Shown here in pieces: positions 16,090 to 24,651 of a stretch of 64,000 nt of DNA. The stretch spans positions 62,001-126,000 of the forward strand of contig JAAXZN010000044.1 of NCBI GenBank assembly GCA_012719855.1. The letters are read 5' to 3'. The notes under the pieces are model-generated. The model was given only the letters and a program-made list of their open reading frames with translations, had not been told where the DNA came from and did no database searches. How positions within the stretch are numbered: the stretch's first letter is position 1; each line of letters opens with the position of its first letter. The position numbers and the translations under genes were made by a program. The DNA comes from Serratia liquefaciens. Its GTDB lineage: Bacteria; Pseudomonadota; Gammaproteobacteria; Enterobacterales; Enterobacteriaceae.

Positions 16090-17046
16090 ATGAACGCACG
16101 CGTATTCATCCTGCTTCTGTTGCTGGCCGCCAGGTCGGCGGCGGCCGAAAATTTTCCCGTCACCGTAGAAAGCTGCGGTATGCCGGTTACCTTCAATCAG
16201 GCGCCGCAGCGCGCCGTCATCAATGACATCAACATGGCTGAGATGGCCTTTGCACTGCACCTGCAGGATCGCATTGTCGGGCTGACCGGCATCACCGGCT
16301 GGTACAAACTGACGCCTGACTTCAAGGCCGCGATGGGTCACATTCCCGAACTGGCACCGAAATATCCCGCTTTGGAAATGTTGCTGGCGGCACAACCGGA
16401 TTTCTTCTTCGCCGGCTGGAACTATGGCATGAAGATCGGCGGTGACGTCACGCCGGAGAAGCTCGCCCCGTTCGGCATCAAAACGCTGGTGCTGAGCGAG
16501 AGCTGCGTGCAGGCTGGCGGGCGGCCGCAGAAGGCCGATATGAACCTGCTGTATGACGATGAACTGAAGCTCGGCAAAATTTTCGGCAAGCAGCGAGAGG
16601 CCGTCGCGTTGGTTGAGGGATGGCAGCGCCGGTTAGCCGCGCTTCCCGCCAGGCCTGCGGGACAGCCGCCGCTCAAGGTGTTCGTCTATGATTCGGGTGA
16701 GGAGAAGCCTTTCACCAGTGGCAAATACGCCATGCCGACGGCGATTATCGAGGCGGCGGGCGGCCACAACGTGATGGACGGTTTGCCTGCGAGCTGGACG
16801 ACGGCGTCCTGGGAGGCGGTAGCGGCTGCCGAGCCCGACTTCATTATTCTGCTGGATTACCAGACCGGCTCGGGTGCCGATGCGCTGCGGCGCTTCCTCG
16901 AGTCTCACCCATTGATGAAATTGACGCCTGCCGTGCAGCACCACCGCTACCTGAAACTGCAGTATGCGGAGCTGACGCCGGGGCCGGCCAATATCGGCGC
17001 GGTGGAAAAGCTGGCGCGGGCGTTGTACGCGCCGGCCACCAAATGA
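16090..17046 (+). CDS. periplasmic iron-complex-type binding protein
   Basis: A 318-aa cluster A-III (TroA/FepB/BtuF-like) solute-binding protein with a signal peptide ending AARSAAA. The fold pieces are visible: RAVINDINMAEMAFAL, DRIVGLTG, YPALEMLLAAQPDFFFAG, a rigid helix linker, then WEAVAAAEPDFIILLDY. Two Cys (VESCGMP and LSESCVQAG) could form a disulfide. The start at 16090 follows AGAGAGAAAC. It overlaps the permease gene by 4 nt (ATGA). The ligand is unknown: siderophore, haem, corrinoid or zinc-chelate are all open. Confidence 0.85.
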   Translation: MNARVFILLLLLAARSAAAENFPVTVESCGMPVTFNQAPQRAVINDINMAEMAFALHLQDRIVGLTGITGWYKLTPDFKAAMGHIPELAPKYPALEMLLAAQPDFFFAGWNYGMKIGGDVTPEKLAPFGIKTLVLSESCVQAGGRPQKADMNLLYDDELKLGKIFGKQREAVALVEGWQRRLAALPARPAGQPPLKVFVYDSGEEKPFTSGKYAMPTAIIEAAGGHNVMDGLPASWTTASWEAVAAAEPDFIILLDYQTGSGADALRRFLESHPLMKLTPAVQHHRYLKLQYAELTPGPANIGAVEKLARALYAPATK

Positions 17047-18050
17047 ATGCGCCGACCGGACGGTTTATGTTGCTCGCACCGCTGGCGCTGTTGATATTGT
17101 GCGGGTTAATGATCTGGAGCCTGCAGTTGGGCAGCGTTGCGCTGTCATGGCGGCAGACGATGGCGGCATTGGGGCTTTCATCGGCCCCCCTCTCCGGCAT
17201 GCTGGATACCATCGTCGTGCAACTGCGGGTGCCCAGAGCCTTGCTGGCGGCATTGACCGGCGCCGGGCTGGCGATGACCGGCGCGCTGCTGCAGACCACC
17301 ACCCGCAATGAGCTGGCGGACCCTTTTTTGTTTGGGCTCTCCTCCGGCGCTTCTGCCGGCGCGGTGCTGGTCATCACGCGCTTCGGGGATGCGCTGGGTG
17401 CGTTGACGTTGCCGCTGTCCGCTTTCGCTGGCGGCATTTTGTCTGCGATGGCGGTGATGGTACTGTTTCGCGTCAGCCGGATCAGGCGTGCCGAGCAGCT
17501 TATCGTCTGCGGCCTGGCGGTCTCATTTTTGTTCAGCGCACTCACCAGCTATCTGGTATTTTCCGGCGATCAGCGGGCGGCCGGTTCGGTCTTGTTTTGG
17601 TCGCTGGGTGGGTTGGGGCTGGCGCGTTGGGAAAATTTGTTCATTCCGCTGGTGAGTTTCGTGCTGCTGGTCGGGTTTACCGCGCTGCGTTGGCGGTCGC
17701 TGGACGCGCTGTTGGCAGGAGAGCAGACTGCCCATTCGATGGGGGTCAACGTAGCGCGCTTGCGAACCGAGACCTTTCTGTGCTGCGCACTGTCCACGGC
17801 GTTTCTCGTTTCACTGACGGGCGTGATCGGTTTTGTCGGGCTGATGGTGCCTTATCTGGCCCGACGCCTGGTGGGCGTGCGTCACCGTTTGTCCGTGCCG
17901 ATGTGCGGCTTGCTGGGGGCTATGCTGCTGACCGGCGGCGACATGCTCAGCCGCAGCCTGATCCCCCATCAGGAACTGCCCATCGGCATCATTACGGCGG
18001 GGCTGGGGGGCGCATTTATCGTCTCTTTACTGCTGCGCGCGGAGCGGTGA
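17043..18050 (+). CDS. FecCD-type ABC permease
   Basis: A 335-aa permease of the FecCD/BtuC family with about ten transmembrane helices. Family motifs include LRVPRALLAALTGAGLAMTG, NELADPFLFGLSSGASAGA and GFVGLMVPYLARRLVG, the last being the coupling-helix region. A homodimer is expected because only one permease gene is present. Its stop is 8 nt from the convergently transcribed diflavin reductase, leaving no room for a separate terminator. Confidence 0.9.
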   Translation: MNAPTGRFMLLAPLALLILCGLMIWSLQLGSVALSWRQTMAALGLSSAPLSGMLDTIVVQLRVPRALLAALTGAGLAMTGALLQTTTRNELADPFLFGLSSGASAGAVLVITRFGDALGALTLPLSAFAGGILSAMAVMVLFRVSRIRRAEQLIVCGLAVSFLFSALTSYLVFSGDQRAAGSVLFWSLGGLGLARWENLFIPLVSFVLLVGFTALRWRSLDALLAGEQTAHSMGVNVARLRTETFLCCALSTAFLVSLTGVIGFVGLMVPYLARRLVGVRHRLSVPMCGLLGAMLLTGGDMLSRSLIPHQELPIGIITAGLGGAFIVSLLLRAER

Positions 18051-18058
18051 GCCCCCTC

Positions 18059-19582
18059 TCAATAAAGTTCCAGGTGCAGGCGCTGCTGCTCAATCAGCGT
18101 CTGGCACAGGTTTTCCGTCCGGCAGGCTTTCTCCAGCGCTGTCGCCACGGCATGTTCCAGATACTGTCGATTGCCGCACAGGTAGACGTGCGCCCCCTTA
18201 AGCAACAGCTCCCTCACGTAATCGGCATGTTCTTCGATCGCGTGCTGCACGTAGTATTTCGTGGCGCCGTCGCGGGAAAACGCGGTAATGAGCCGATTCA
18301 GTACGCCATCCTCGCACAGCGACTCAAGCTCTTCGCGGTACAGGAAGTCTTCATCGCGGCGTTTTTCTCCGAAGATTAAGGCGGTTTCGCGTTGTTCGCC
18401 ACCGAGCGCCATTTCGCGCAGCAAGCCTATCAAGGGGGCGATGCCGGTGCCGGTACCGATAAACAGTACGGGAATCTCCGGATCGGGCGGCAGGTAGAAG
18501 CTGGGGTTGGCGCGGCAGAAGACACGGAAGGGGCCAGGGTGATCCAGCAGCCAACCGGTCGCGGTACCGCTTCGAGCACGCCCATTACGTTCGTAACGGA
18601 CCTCGCGAACGCACAAGTCCAGACTGTCTTCTCGCGAGGCTGAAGCGATCGAATAGGCGCGCGGCAGGCAAGCAGGGAGCAGGCTCAGCAGAGCTTCCAG
18701 AGTGACCGACTGCGGCGTGCAAAAGTCTTGCAGTACGTCCAGCAGATCGGCGCCGTACAGGTAAGCCTCCAACGCCTTGCGCTGGCGGATCTTCAGCATT
18801 CCCTTGAGGTCTTCACTGTCGGCAAGCTGCGCCAGTTCGCGCAGTACCGCTTTGCTTATCTGACGCAGCTCCCGCAGGCGTAGCGCTTCTTTGGCTTCAG
18901 GTCGGCCGAGCCAGGTTGCTAAACGAAGCAGTAAAGCCTCGTCGTTTTCCGGTAGCAGGTAGAGCGAATCACCTGCGCGGTAGCCGATGCCGCTGCCGGC
19001 GATATCCAGGCGAAGATGCCAGGCGTACGGCGCTCGGGCGCTGAGAGAGCGGCGCTCCAGCAGGCCGGCGGCAAAAGCATTGTCCTCGCCATAAGCGGTG
19101 ACGCGCAGATGCAGATCGCGCCCGGCCTGCAAGTCCCCCGCAATTACCTGTTCCACTACGGCGGACCAGGTGGCGAAAAAGCTCTCGAAGTTGACGTCGG
19201 CATCAACGCGGTTGACGATGGCCTGCGCTCCGCGTTCGGACAACCCGGCGTCAAGCGACTGCGTGAAACCGCAAAAACGCGGGTAGGCCGTATCGCCCAG
19301 GCCGAAAATGGCGAAGCGCAGCTGTGTGAGGTTTGGCGTGTGTGCCAGAGCATCGAAAAAAAGCTCGGCGTTAGCCGGCGGCTCACCGTCGCCAAACGAA
19401 CTGGATACGATAAGCAATACGTCGCCTTTGCCCAGATCTGCCGGAGAAATTTCGTTGAGGGGCTGTAGGGTGGGGGCATAGGGGTGCAGAAAAGGTAACC
19501 CGCCCAAGCGCGTTGCCAGCGCCTGGGCTTTGCCCGATTCCGAACCGTAGCCAATCAGGATACGTTCGATGATATCGGCCAT
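18059..19582 (-). CDS. diflavin (FMN/FAD) NADPH reductase, CysJ-like
   Basis: A 507-aa reductase. An N-terminal flavodoxin domain opens with LIGYGSESGKAQALA (FMN phosphate loop) and has SSSFGDGEPPANAE and FGLGDTAYPRFC. The FAD domain follows with the FAD-contacting PRAYSIAS, then the NADPH domain with FIGTGTGIAPLIGLLRE and VYLCGNRQYLEHAV. It is shorter than CysJ (about 600 aa) and is not next to cysI. It lies 5 nt after an Aer-like PAS protein gene and shares its Fur-box promoter. That suggests reductive iron release or electron supply to a partner under iron starvation, which is inference. Confidence 0.87.
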   Translation of the reverse strand: MADIIERILIGYGSESGKAQALATRLGGLPFLHPYAPTLQPLNEISPADLGKGDVLLIVSSSFGDGEPPANAELFFDALAHTPNLTQLRFAIFGLGDTAYPRFCGFTQSLDAGLSERGAQAIVNRVDADVNFESFFATWSAVVEQVIAGDLQAGRDLHLRVTAYGEDNAFAAGLLERRSLSARAPYAWHLRLDIAGSGIGYRAGDSLYLLPENDEALLLRLATWLGRPEAKEALRLRELRQISKAVLRELAQLADSEDLKGMLKIRQRKALEAYLYGADLLDVLQDFCTPQSVTLEALLSLLPACLPRAYSIASASREDSLDLCVREVRYERNGRARSGTATGWLLDHPGPFRVFCRANPSFYLPPDPEIPVLFIGTGTGIAPLIGLLREMALGGEQRETALIFGEKRRDEDFLYREELESLCEDGVLNRLITAFSRDGATKYYVQHAIEEHADYVRELLLKGAHVYLCGNRQYLEHAVATALEKACRTENLCQTLIEQQRLHLELY

Positions 19583-19587
19583 GTTTA

Positions 19588-20013
19588 TTACTTATCGTAG
19601 TGGTTGTCGAACTGTTCTTTGGAGAATTCGACAGAGTCGAAATCGGTCATCAGATCGTTGATCACACGGCGGATACTGATGTAGGCCTCGATTTTGCCCT
19701 GAGCGTCATAGAGCGGCTGCACGGTGGTGTCGACCACATACAGCACGCCACCTTTACCAACGTTGGGAATGATGCCGGTCCAGATATTTCCGGCTTTAAT
19801 GGTATCCCACATCTCTTTATAGATGGCCTTGGGGACGGAAGGGTGGCGCACGATGTTGTGGGGTTGCCCCACCAGTTCTTCCCGGCTAAAGCCGGTGAGC
19901 TGGCAAAACAGGTCGTTGACATAGGTGATGGTGCCTTGCAGGTCGGTGGTGGAGATCACCATCACTTTGTCCAGTGCGGACAGCAGCTGGGCGGAATCGA
20001 GGGTCTGGCTCAT
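19588..20013 (-). CDS. stand-alone Aer-like PAS protein
   Basis: A 141-aa single PAS domain. Its sequence resembles the FAD-binding PAS of the aerotaxis receptor Aer: STTDLQGTITYVNDLF, GQPHNIVRHPSVP, the MWDTIKAGNIWTG strand and YISIRR. No methyl-accepting, kinase or GGDEF part follows, so it must act through a partner. The diflavin reductase, 5 nt downstream in the same operon, is the obvious one. AAGGAACC precedes the ATG. FAD binding is inferred from the resemblance to Aer. Confidence 0.85.
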   Translation of the reverse strand: MSQTLDSAQLLSALDKVMVISTTDLQGTITYVNDLFCQLTGFSREELVGQPHNIVRHPSVPKAIYKEMWDTIKAGNIWTGIIPNVGKGGVLYVVDTTVQPLYDAQGKIEAYISIRRVINDLMTDFDSVEFSKEQFDNHYDK

Positions 20014-20083
20014 GGAAGGTTCCTTCTCATTAATTTTGCGGTGAACGTCACGGCAGATGTCACGTATCCGTCATGACAAAGTT

Positions 20084-20117
20084 GTTATTGATTCTTATTT
20101 ACACCGCATGATAATCA
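20084..20117 (-). promoter_or_regulatory. two adjacent Fur-like boxes
   Basis: On the minus strand the 19-mer at 20084-20102 matches the Fur consensus at about 13 of 19 positions. Beside it TGATAATCA (plus strand, 20109-20117) equals the core of the consensus. They lie about 70-100 nt before the PAS gene, so iron repression of the PAS/diflavin operon is likely. Confidence 0.6.
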
Positions 20118-20221
20118 GCAGATTTTAAAGTTGCAATAAAAATGCATCTTTAAAATTGTAAAAAGAGGGAAGCATCTTTAAGGAGGGCTCGCCGATGCAG
20201 CGGCGAGCCAAAGGGGAAGGG

Positions 20222-21940
20222 TTATTGACCGTTACCGGCCCAGTGCTTCCGCTTGCTGGTTTTGCCCAAACCGGGGTTAAAGCTGTTGGTGGGATCGGCG
20301 CTGCGGTAGAACGCCTGCAAATCCGGCTTGGCGGGGTAGAGATGGCCGACGTTATGTTCCGCCGGGTACTCTGCGCCGCGTTGGTTGAGGATCTCCAACA
20401 TCTTTTCTTTGAGCGCATGGCTATCGACGCCTTTTTTCACCACATAATCCTGGTGGAAGACGTGGCACATAAAGTGGCCGTAATACAGCTTGTGCACCAG
20501 TTGGCTGTCGATTTCCGGCGGCAGGGTTTCGAACCAGTCGGTATCGTTGCGGCGCAGCGCGATATCCAGCGCCAGAATATCCTCGACCTTGTCGGCGTGC
20601 ACCGCATGGTAACGCACCGCGGCTCCGGCGGCGGCAAAGCGGTGCAGGAAGGCCTTCTTGCCTTCATCCGGGGTGCAGACGAAGAACGCCCCGTTGGCCT
20701 CGGCAAAGTATTGGCTCAGGTACTGCTGCGCCTCTTCGACGCCCGGCCCGGCCATTTTCAGCAGCAGGTGGTGTTCAAAGCGCTCGCGATACTCTTTCAT
20801 GCGCTTAGGCAGGTGGCTGGGCGCCAGATGGCTCAGGCCCTGCATCAGGCGGTCGGTCAGGTTATGCGGCAGCAAAGGCAGCTTGTTGAGGCTGGCGTCC
20901 ATGCGGCCTTTCAAGGTGAAGAAGGTCGGCATCTGATCGGTACCGAGCTTGTCGATCATCATAAAGGTGTCTTTGCCGTACACTTCGGCGATATCAAAAA
21001 TATCCCGGTGCATGTATTCGCCGGCAACCGGAAGGTTGTCAAACTTGCTCAGCATGTGGCGGCGCAGTTCGGTCAGTACGGCGGTGTCGTTGGTCCCGAT
21101 GTAAAACACCTGCTCTTTACCCTCTTTCTCGAAGGTGTCCAGCCGCACGGCAAATACCGCCAGTTTGCCTGCGCAGCCGGAGGCTTCGTACAGGCGGCGC
21201 TTGTCGGCGTTAAAACGGGAGGGCGTATCGGCATCAACGTCGCGTACGCGGCTGGCGTATTCATTGTCGGAGGCACGCAGTTCGCCGTGCTCGACATCTT
21301 CCGGCCGGTAGTCGCCTTTCTCCAGGCGGGTAAGGATCTCTTCCGGCGTATCACCGAGTTTAATGCCCAGATGGTTAACCAGACGCAGCTGACCGTCTTC
21401 ACCCAGTTGGGCATACAGCGCCATCTCGGTATAGGCAGGGCCGCGTTTGACCAGCGAACCGCCGGAGTTGTTGCACACGCCGCCGATCACCGAAGCGCCG
21501 ATGCAGGACGAGCCAATTACCGAATGCGGTTCGCGGCCATAAGGCTTGAGCAGTTTTTCCAACTGGTTGAGGGTACTGCCGGGGAAGCCGACCACCTGTT
21601 TGCCATTGTCCAACACCTGCACATGATTGAGGCGCAGGGTGCTGATAATGACGATATCACGGTCATAGTCGTTGCCGCTGGGCGTTGAACCTTCGGTCAG
21701 GCCGGTGTTCGCCGCCTGCATGATGACGATTTTATCGGCGGCGACGCAGGCCTCAAGCAACTGCCACAGCTGCAGCAGGCGCGTCGGGAACACCACCGCC
21801 AGCGCCTGGCCCTCGCCGGAGCGGAAGCCCTTGCGGTAACGTTCGGTGCTGCGTTCACCGGTCAGCAGCTGCGGGCCACCGACGATGCTTTTGAGCTTAC
21901 TGAGAAACGCCTGGTTGGTAGCGCTGGTGGACTGCGTCAT
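20222..21940 (-). CDS. dld: quinone-dependent D-lactate dehydrogenase
   Basis: A 572-aa peripheral inner-membrane flavoprotein that oxidises D-lactate to pyruvate and passes electrons to quinone. The FAD-binding PCMH domain is evident (IMQAANTGLTEGSTPSG, VIGSSCIGASVIGGVCNNSG). The C-terminal membrane-binding and cap regions follow, and the total length equals E. coli Dld (571 aa). The start at 21940 (MTQSTSATN) has GGGAGA about 8 nt upstream; the longer frame lacks support. It is a single-gene unit, separated from map by about 120 nt. Confidence 0.95.
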   Translation of the reverse strand: MTQSTSATNQAFLSKLKSIVGGPQLLTGERSTERYRKGFRSGEGQALAVVFPTRLLQLWQLLEACVAADKIVIMQAANTGLTEGSTPSGNDYDRDIVIISTLRLNHVQVLDNGKQVVGFPGSTLNQLEKLLKPYGREPHSVIGSSCIGASVIGGVCNNSGGSLVKRGPAYTEMALYAQLGEDGQLRLVNHLGIKLGDTPEEILTRLEKGDYRPEDVEHGELRASDNEYASRVRDVDADTPSRFNADKRRLYEASGCAGKLAVFAVRLDTFEKEGKEQVFYIGTNDTAVLTELRRHMLSKFDNLPVAGEYMHRDIFDIAEVYGKDTFMMIDKLGTDQMPTFFTLKGRMDASLNKLPLLPHNLTDRLMQGLSHLAPSHLPKRMKEYRERFEHHLLLKMAGPGVEEAQQYLSQYFAEANGAFFVCTPDEGKKAFLHRFAAAGAAVRYHAVHADKVEDILALDIALRRNDTDWFETLPPEIDSQLVHKLYYGHFMCHVFHQDYVVKKGVDSHALKEKMLEILNQRGAEYPAEHNVGHLYPAKPDLQAFYRSADPTNSFNPGLGKTSKRKHWAGNGQ

Positions 21941-22020
21941 GCCGATCTCCCTGTCGTCCCCATCGTTTTCCACCGGGCAGCCTTGTCGATTGCCCGGTGA
22001 AATCCATGAGGTGATTAATT

Positions 22021-22063
22021 TAGTAAGTCATTAACTTGGTAGCTTAATGGCTTAATAACTTAG
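22021..22063. repeat. AT-rich repeat related to the ParA-locus motifs
   Basis: Contains CTTAATGG and CTTAATAAC (22043-22059). The complement of the latter, GTTATTAAG, equals the repeat core upstream of the ParA gene at 34860. It lies between dld and map, about 12 kb away from the other copies. Confidence 0.45.
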
Positions 22064-22854
22064 TATCGTTCTTTGTAACCAGCCTGGCGCTCTTCGTCGC
22101 GCAGCGTCAGGATTTCCACGCCGTCGGCGGTGACCGCCACGGTGTGCTCCCACTGGGCAGACAGCTTTTTGTCGCGCGTAACCACTGTCCAACCGTCTTT
22201 CTTTTGCTTGATGCGGTGGTCGCCCTGATTGATCATGGGTTCGATGGTAAAGACCATGCCTTCCTGCAGCACCATTCCGGTACCTGGTTTGCCAAAATGC
22301 ATTACCGCCGGTTCTTCATGCATATCGCGGCCGATACCGTGGCCGCAGTACTCCCGCACTATGCTGTATCCGGCCTGTTCTGCATGCTGTTGAATCGCAT
22401 GGCCGATATCCCCCAGCGTCGCGCCCGGTTTCACCACGCGGATGCCTTGCCACATCGACTCATACACGTTATTCACCAGCCGTTTGGCCAGCGGCGTGAT
22501 TTGCCCAATGCAGTACATTTTGCTGGAGTCGGCGATATAGCCGTCGTGTTCCAGCGTAATGTCGACGTTAACGATCATGCCGGAGCGCAGTATTTTGCTG
22601 ACCGACGGAACGCCGTGACAGATCACTTCGTCAATCGAGGTATTGAGCACATAGGGAAAACCGTACTGTCCTTTTGTAGACGGGCGCGATTTCAGCTCGT
22701 CGATGATAAAGGCCTCGGCGCGGTCGTTAATCTCCATCGTCGAGATGCCTTCGACTATCACCTCATCGAGCATAGCAAACACCTTTGCCAGCAGCGCGCC
22801 AGAGTGACGCATTTTGACAATCTCTTCCGGTGTTTTGATCACAATCTGTTTCAC
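22060..22854 (-). CDS. map: type I methionine aminopeptidase (second copy type)
   Basis: A 264-aa enzyme that removes the initiator Met. All metal ligands are visible: Asp in NVDITL and ADSSKMY, His in GHGIGRDMHE, Glu in TIEPMI and in QWEHTVAV, so it should be active. Genes next to the classic map (rpsB, tsf) are absent, so this is probably an extra copy. Translation starts at GTG (22854), overlapping the stop of a ParD-like gene (GTGA), so the pair is translationally coupled. I would expect a housekeeping copy elsewhere in the genome, outside the window. Confidence 0.9.
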   Translation of the reverse strand: MKQIVIKTPEEIVKMRHSGALLAKVFAMLDEVIVEGISTMEINDRAEAFIIDELKSRPSTKGQYGFPYVLNTSIDEVICHGVPSVSKILRSGMIVNVDITLEHDGYIADSSKMYCIGQITPLAKRLVNNVYESMWQGIRVVKPGATLGDIGHAIQQHAEQAGYSIVREYCGHGIGRDMHEEPAVMHFGKPGTGMVLQEGMVFTIEPMINQGDHRIKQKKDGWTVVTRDKKLSAQWEHTVAVTADGVEILTLRDEERQAGYKERY

Positions 22855-23054
22855 CCGACAATCTCCTTTAACGTCATCGCGTTATCTTTCATCATTTTTT
22901 TTACCAGTTGGGGGTAGGTCAGTTCCGGATGGAACTCCGCCAGCATGCCAATCTTGATCCAGTATTCCGCCTGCGCGTTGATCGAGCGCGTCATCGTCAG
23001 GCTGGCCAGGCGCAGATCGTCATGCAGCGCGTCTGAAATTTTCACAATGCCCAT
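22851..23054 (-). CDS. ParD-like antitoxin-family protein
   Basis: A 67-aa protein starting MGIVKISDALHDDLRLAS. It is of the ParD-like family, predicted to have a ribbon-helix-helix N-terminus (IVKISDALHDDLRLA) and a helical tail. A direct repeat of TATACG lies in its leader and could be an autoregulatory operator. The partner toxin ParE is missing; a methionine aminopeptidase gene takes its place and is coupled by overlap. The start at 23054 has GAGGAGC about 7 nt upstream. Confidence 0.75.
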   Translation of the reverse strand: MGIVKISDALHDDLRLASLTMTRSINAQAEYWIKIGMLAEFHPELTYPQLVKKMMKDNAMTLKEIVG

Positions 23055-23076
23055 AGGCTGCTCCTCAGTGCAGTAA

Positions 23077-23093
23077 TATACGAAGTGTATACG
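23077..23093. promoter_or_regulatory. TATACG direct repeat before the ParD-like gene
   Basis: TATACG-AAGTG-TATACG, two 6-bp copies 11 bp apart (one helical turn), 23 nt before the start at 23054. The spacing fits cooperative ribbon-helix-helix binding; the minus-strand TATATT at 23075-23080 could be the -10. Confidence 0.45.
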
Positions 23094-23222
23094 TTTTGGA
23101 TGGTCGCAATTTGGCATTCCGTGGGGTGGTCATTTTCCGGGTTGCAACGATTGCTGCCGCGGGGCAATGCGTTTATTGTGATAAACGACTTTTTTGCCAT
23201 GATTTTTCAGAAGGATTAGGGC

Positions 23223-24326
23223 GTGACCAAATTACGTGTTGGGGTGATCTTCGGCGGTAAATCGGCGGAGCATGAGGTTTCACTGCAGTCGGCAAAAAAC
23301 ATTGTGGATGCCATAGACAAAGAGAAGTTTGACGTCACATTGCTGGGGATAGACAAACAGGGGCACTGGCACATCAACGATGCGTCCAACTACCTGCTGA
23401 ATGCGGAAAACCCGGCGCTGATTGCGTTGAACCGCTCAAATAAAAATGTGGCGCTGATCCCCGGTCAGGAAAAACAGCAGTTGATTGAGTCAGGTAGCGC
23501 CGGTGCGTTAGGCCAGCTCGACGTGGTATTCCCGATCGTGCACGGCACGCTGGGGGAAGATGGGTCATTGCAGGGGCTGCTGCGGATGGCCAATCTGCCG
23601 TTCGTCGGCGCCGGCGTGCTGGGGTCTGCAGTCAGCATGGACAAAGACGTCACCAAACGCCTGCTGCGTGATGCCGGGCTGGCGGTCGCGCCTTTTGTAA
23701 CCCTGACGCGCAGCAACCGCGCCAAATTCACTTTTGAACAGCTCAGCGAACGCCTGGGGCTGCCGCTGTTTGTTAAACCGGCTAACCAGGGTTCTTCGGT
23801 GGGCGTCAGCAAGGTGCAGGATCGCGACGGCTATGAGGCCGCGGTGGCGCTGGCGTTCAGCTTCGATCACAAGGTGCTGGTGGAGTCGGCGATTGTCGGC
23901 CGCGAAATCGAGTGTGCGGTGTTGGGCAATGACGAACCGCAGGCCAGCCTGTGTGGCGAAATCGTGCTGAGCGATGCCTTCTACTCGTACGACACCAAGT
24001 ACATCAATGAGCAGGGCGCTCAGGTGGTGGTACCGGCGGCGATTGCGCCAGAGGTGAGCGACAAAATCCGCGAGGTGGCGCTGAAAGCCTTCCGGGCGCT
24101 GGAATGTTTCGGTTTGGCGCGCGTGGACGTGTTCCTGACGCCGGACAACAACGTGGTGATCAACGAGATCAACACGCTGCCGGGCTTCACCAATATCAGC
24201 ATGTATCCCAAACTGTGGGCCGCCAGCGGCATCAGCTACAGCCAACTGATCACCCGTCTGATTGAGCTGGCGCTGGATCGCCATCAGCAGGATCGTGCGT
24301 TGAACAGTTCAGTGTTTGATCGTTAG
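23223..24326 (+). CDS. ddlA: D-alanine--D-alanine ligase A
   Basis: A 367-aa ATP-grasp ligase that makes the D-Ala-D-Ala dipeptide for peptidoglycan. Characteristic pieces are [50 protein letters not shown] and [20 protein letters not shown]. The length equals E. coli DdlA (364 aa). It starts at GTG (23223) behind AGAAGGATTAGG. The nearest U-rich terminator on this strand is about 290 nt downstream, so a long 3' UTR is likely. Confidence 0.96.
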   Translation: MTKLRVGVIFGGKSAEHEVSLQSAKNIVDAIDKEKFDVTLLGIDKQGHWHINDASNYLLNAENPALIALNRSNKNVALIPGQEKQQLIESGSAGALGQLDVVFPIVHGTLGEDGSLQGLLRMANLPFVGAGVLGSAVSMDKDVTKRLLRDAGLAVAPFVTLTRSNRAKFTFEQLSERLGLPLFVKPANQGSSVGVSKVQDRDGYEAAVALAFSFDHKVLVESAIVGREIECAVLGNDEPQASLCGEIVLSDAFYSYDTKYINEQGAQVVVPAAIAPEVSDKIREVALKAFRALECFGLARVDVFLTPDNNVVINEINTLPGFTNISMYPKLWAASGISYSQLITRLIELALDRHQQDRALNSSVFDR

Positions 24327-24333
24327 ATTGCAT

Positions 24334-24365
24334 AAAAAAAGAACCAGGTTGGTGGCCTGGTTCTT
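24334..24365 (-). terminator. strong minus-strand terminator beside ddlA
   Basis: AAGAACCAGG-ccaccaa-CCTGGTTCTT on the minus strand is followed by TTTTT: a 10-bp perfect stem with a U-tract. On the plus strand no U-run follows, so it serves minus-strand transcripts. Confidence 0.85.
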
Positions 24366-24610
24366 CTGGCTATCGGCTCTGAAAGAGAGCGGTATTGCAT
24401 GTACTTGTCATCCAACGGGTACTCACTGCAAGGGGCTGCCCAAGAGCAATTGCGGTGAAGTGCGCACCCTCCGTCACAAGGAGTGTGCCAAGTGATAACT
24501 GCAAGTCTGGTTCTATTGACGTTACAGATAGTTCTTGTCTGTTTGCAACTTATCGTTGTCATCAAGCAACTGACTCGTCGTCCATAGGGAAATGGCGGGA
24601 ACTTAATCAA

Positions 24611-24639
24611 GAACTGAGCTAACCACTCAGCTCTTTTTT
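24611..24639 (+). terminator. plus-strand terminator at the far end of the spacer
   Basis: GAACTGAG-ctaacca-CTCAGCTC (one A/C mismatch) followed by six T residues on the plus strand. It lies 285 nt past the ddlA stop. Confidence 0.75.
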
Positions 24640-24651
24640 GAAGCTTATTTT

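Larger units (their letters stand above)
24327..24651. other. 325-bp convergent spacer with crossed terminators
   Basis: Lies between the convergent ddlA and solute-binding gene. The hairpin nearest ddlA has its U-tract on the minus strand, and the hairpin nearest the binding-protein gene has its U-tract on the plus strand. I see no convincing gene; a 75-codon frame on the plus strand has no family resemblance. A small RNA is possible. Confidence 0.45.

Noticed and set aside
20195-21688. 497-codon plus-strand frame opposite dld
   Set aside because: Antisense shadow of dld; its composition mirrors the codons of the real gene on the minus strand.
24395-24622. 75-codon plus-strand frame in the ddlA spacer
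   Set aside because: No recognisable family, no good Shine-Dalgarno, Cys/Ser-rich composition; it lies in a convergent spacer and is better explained as untranslated sequence.
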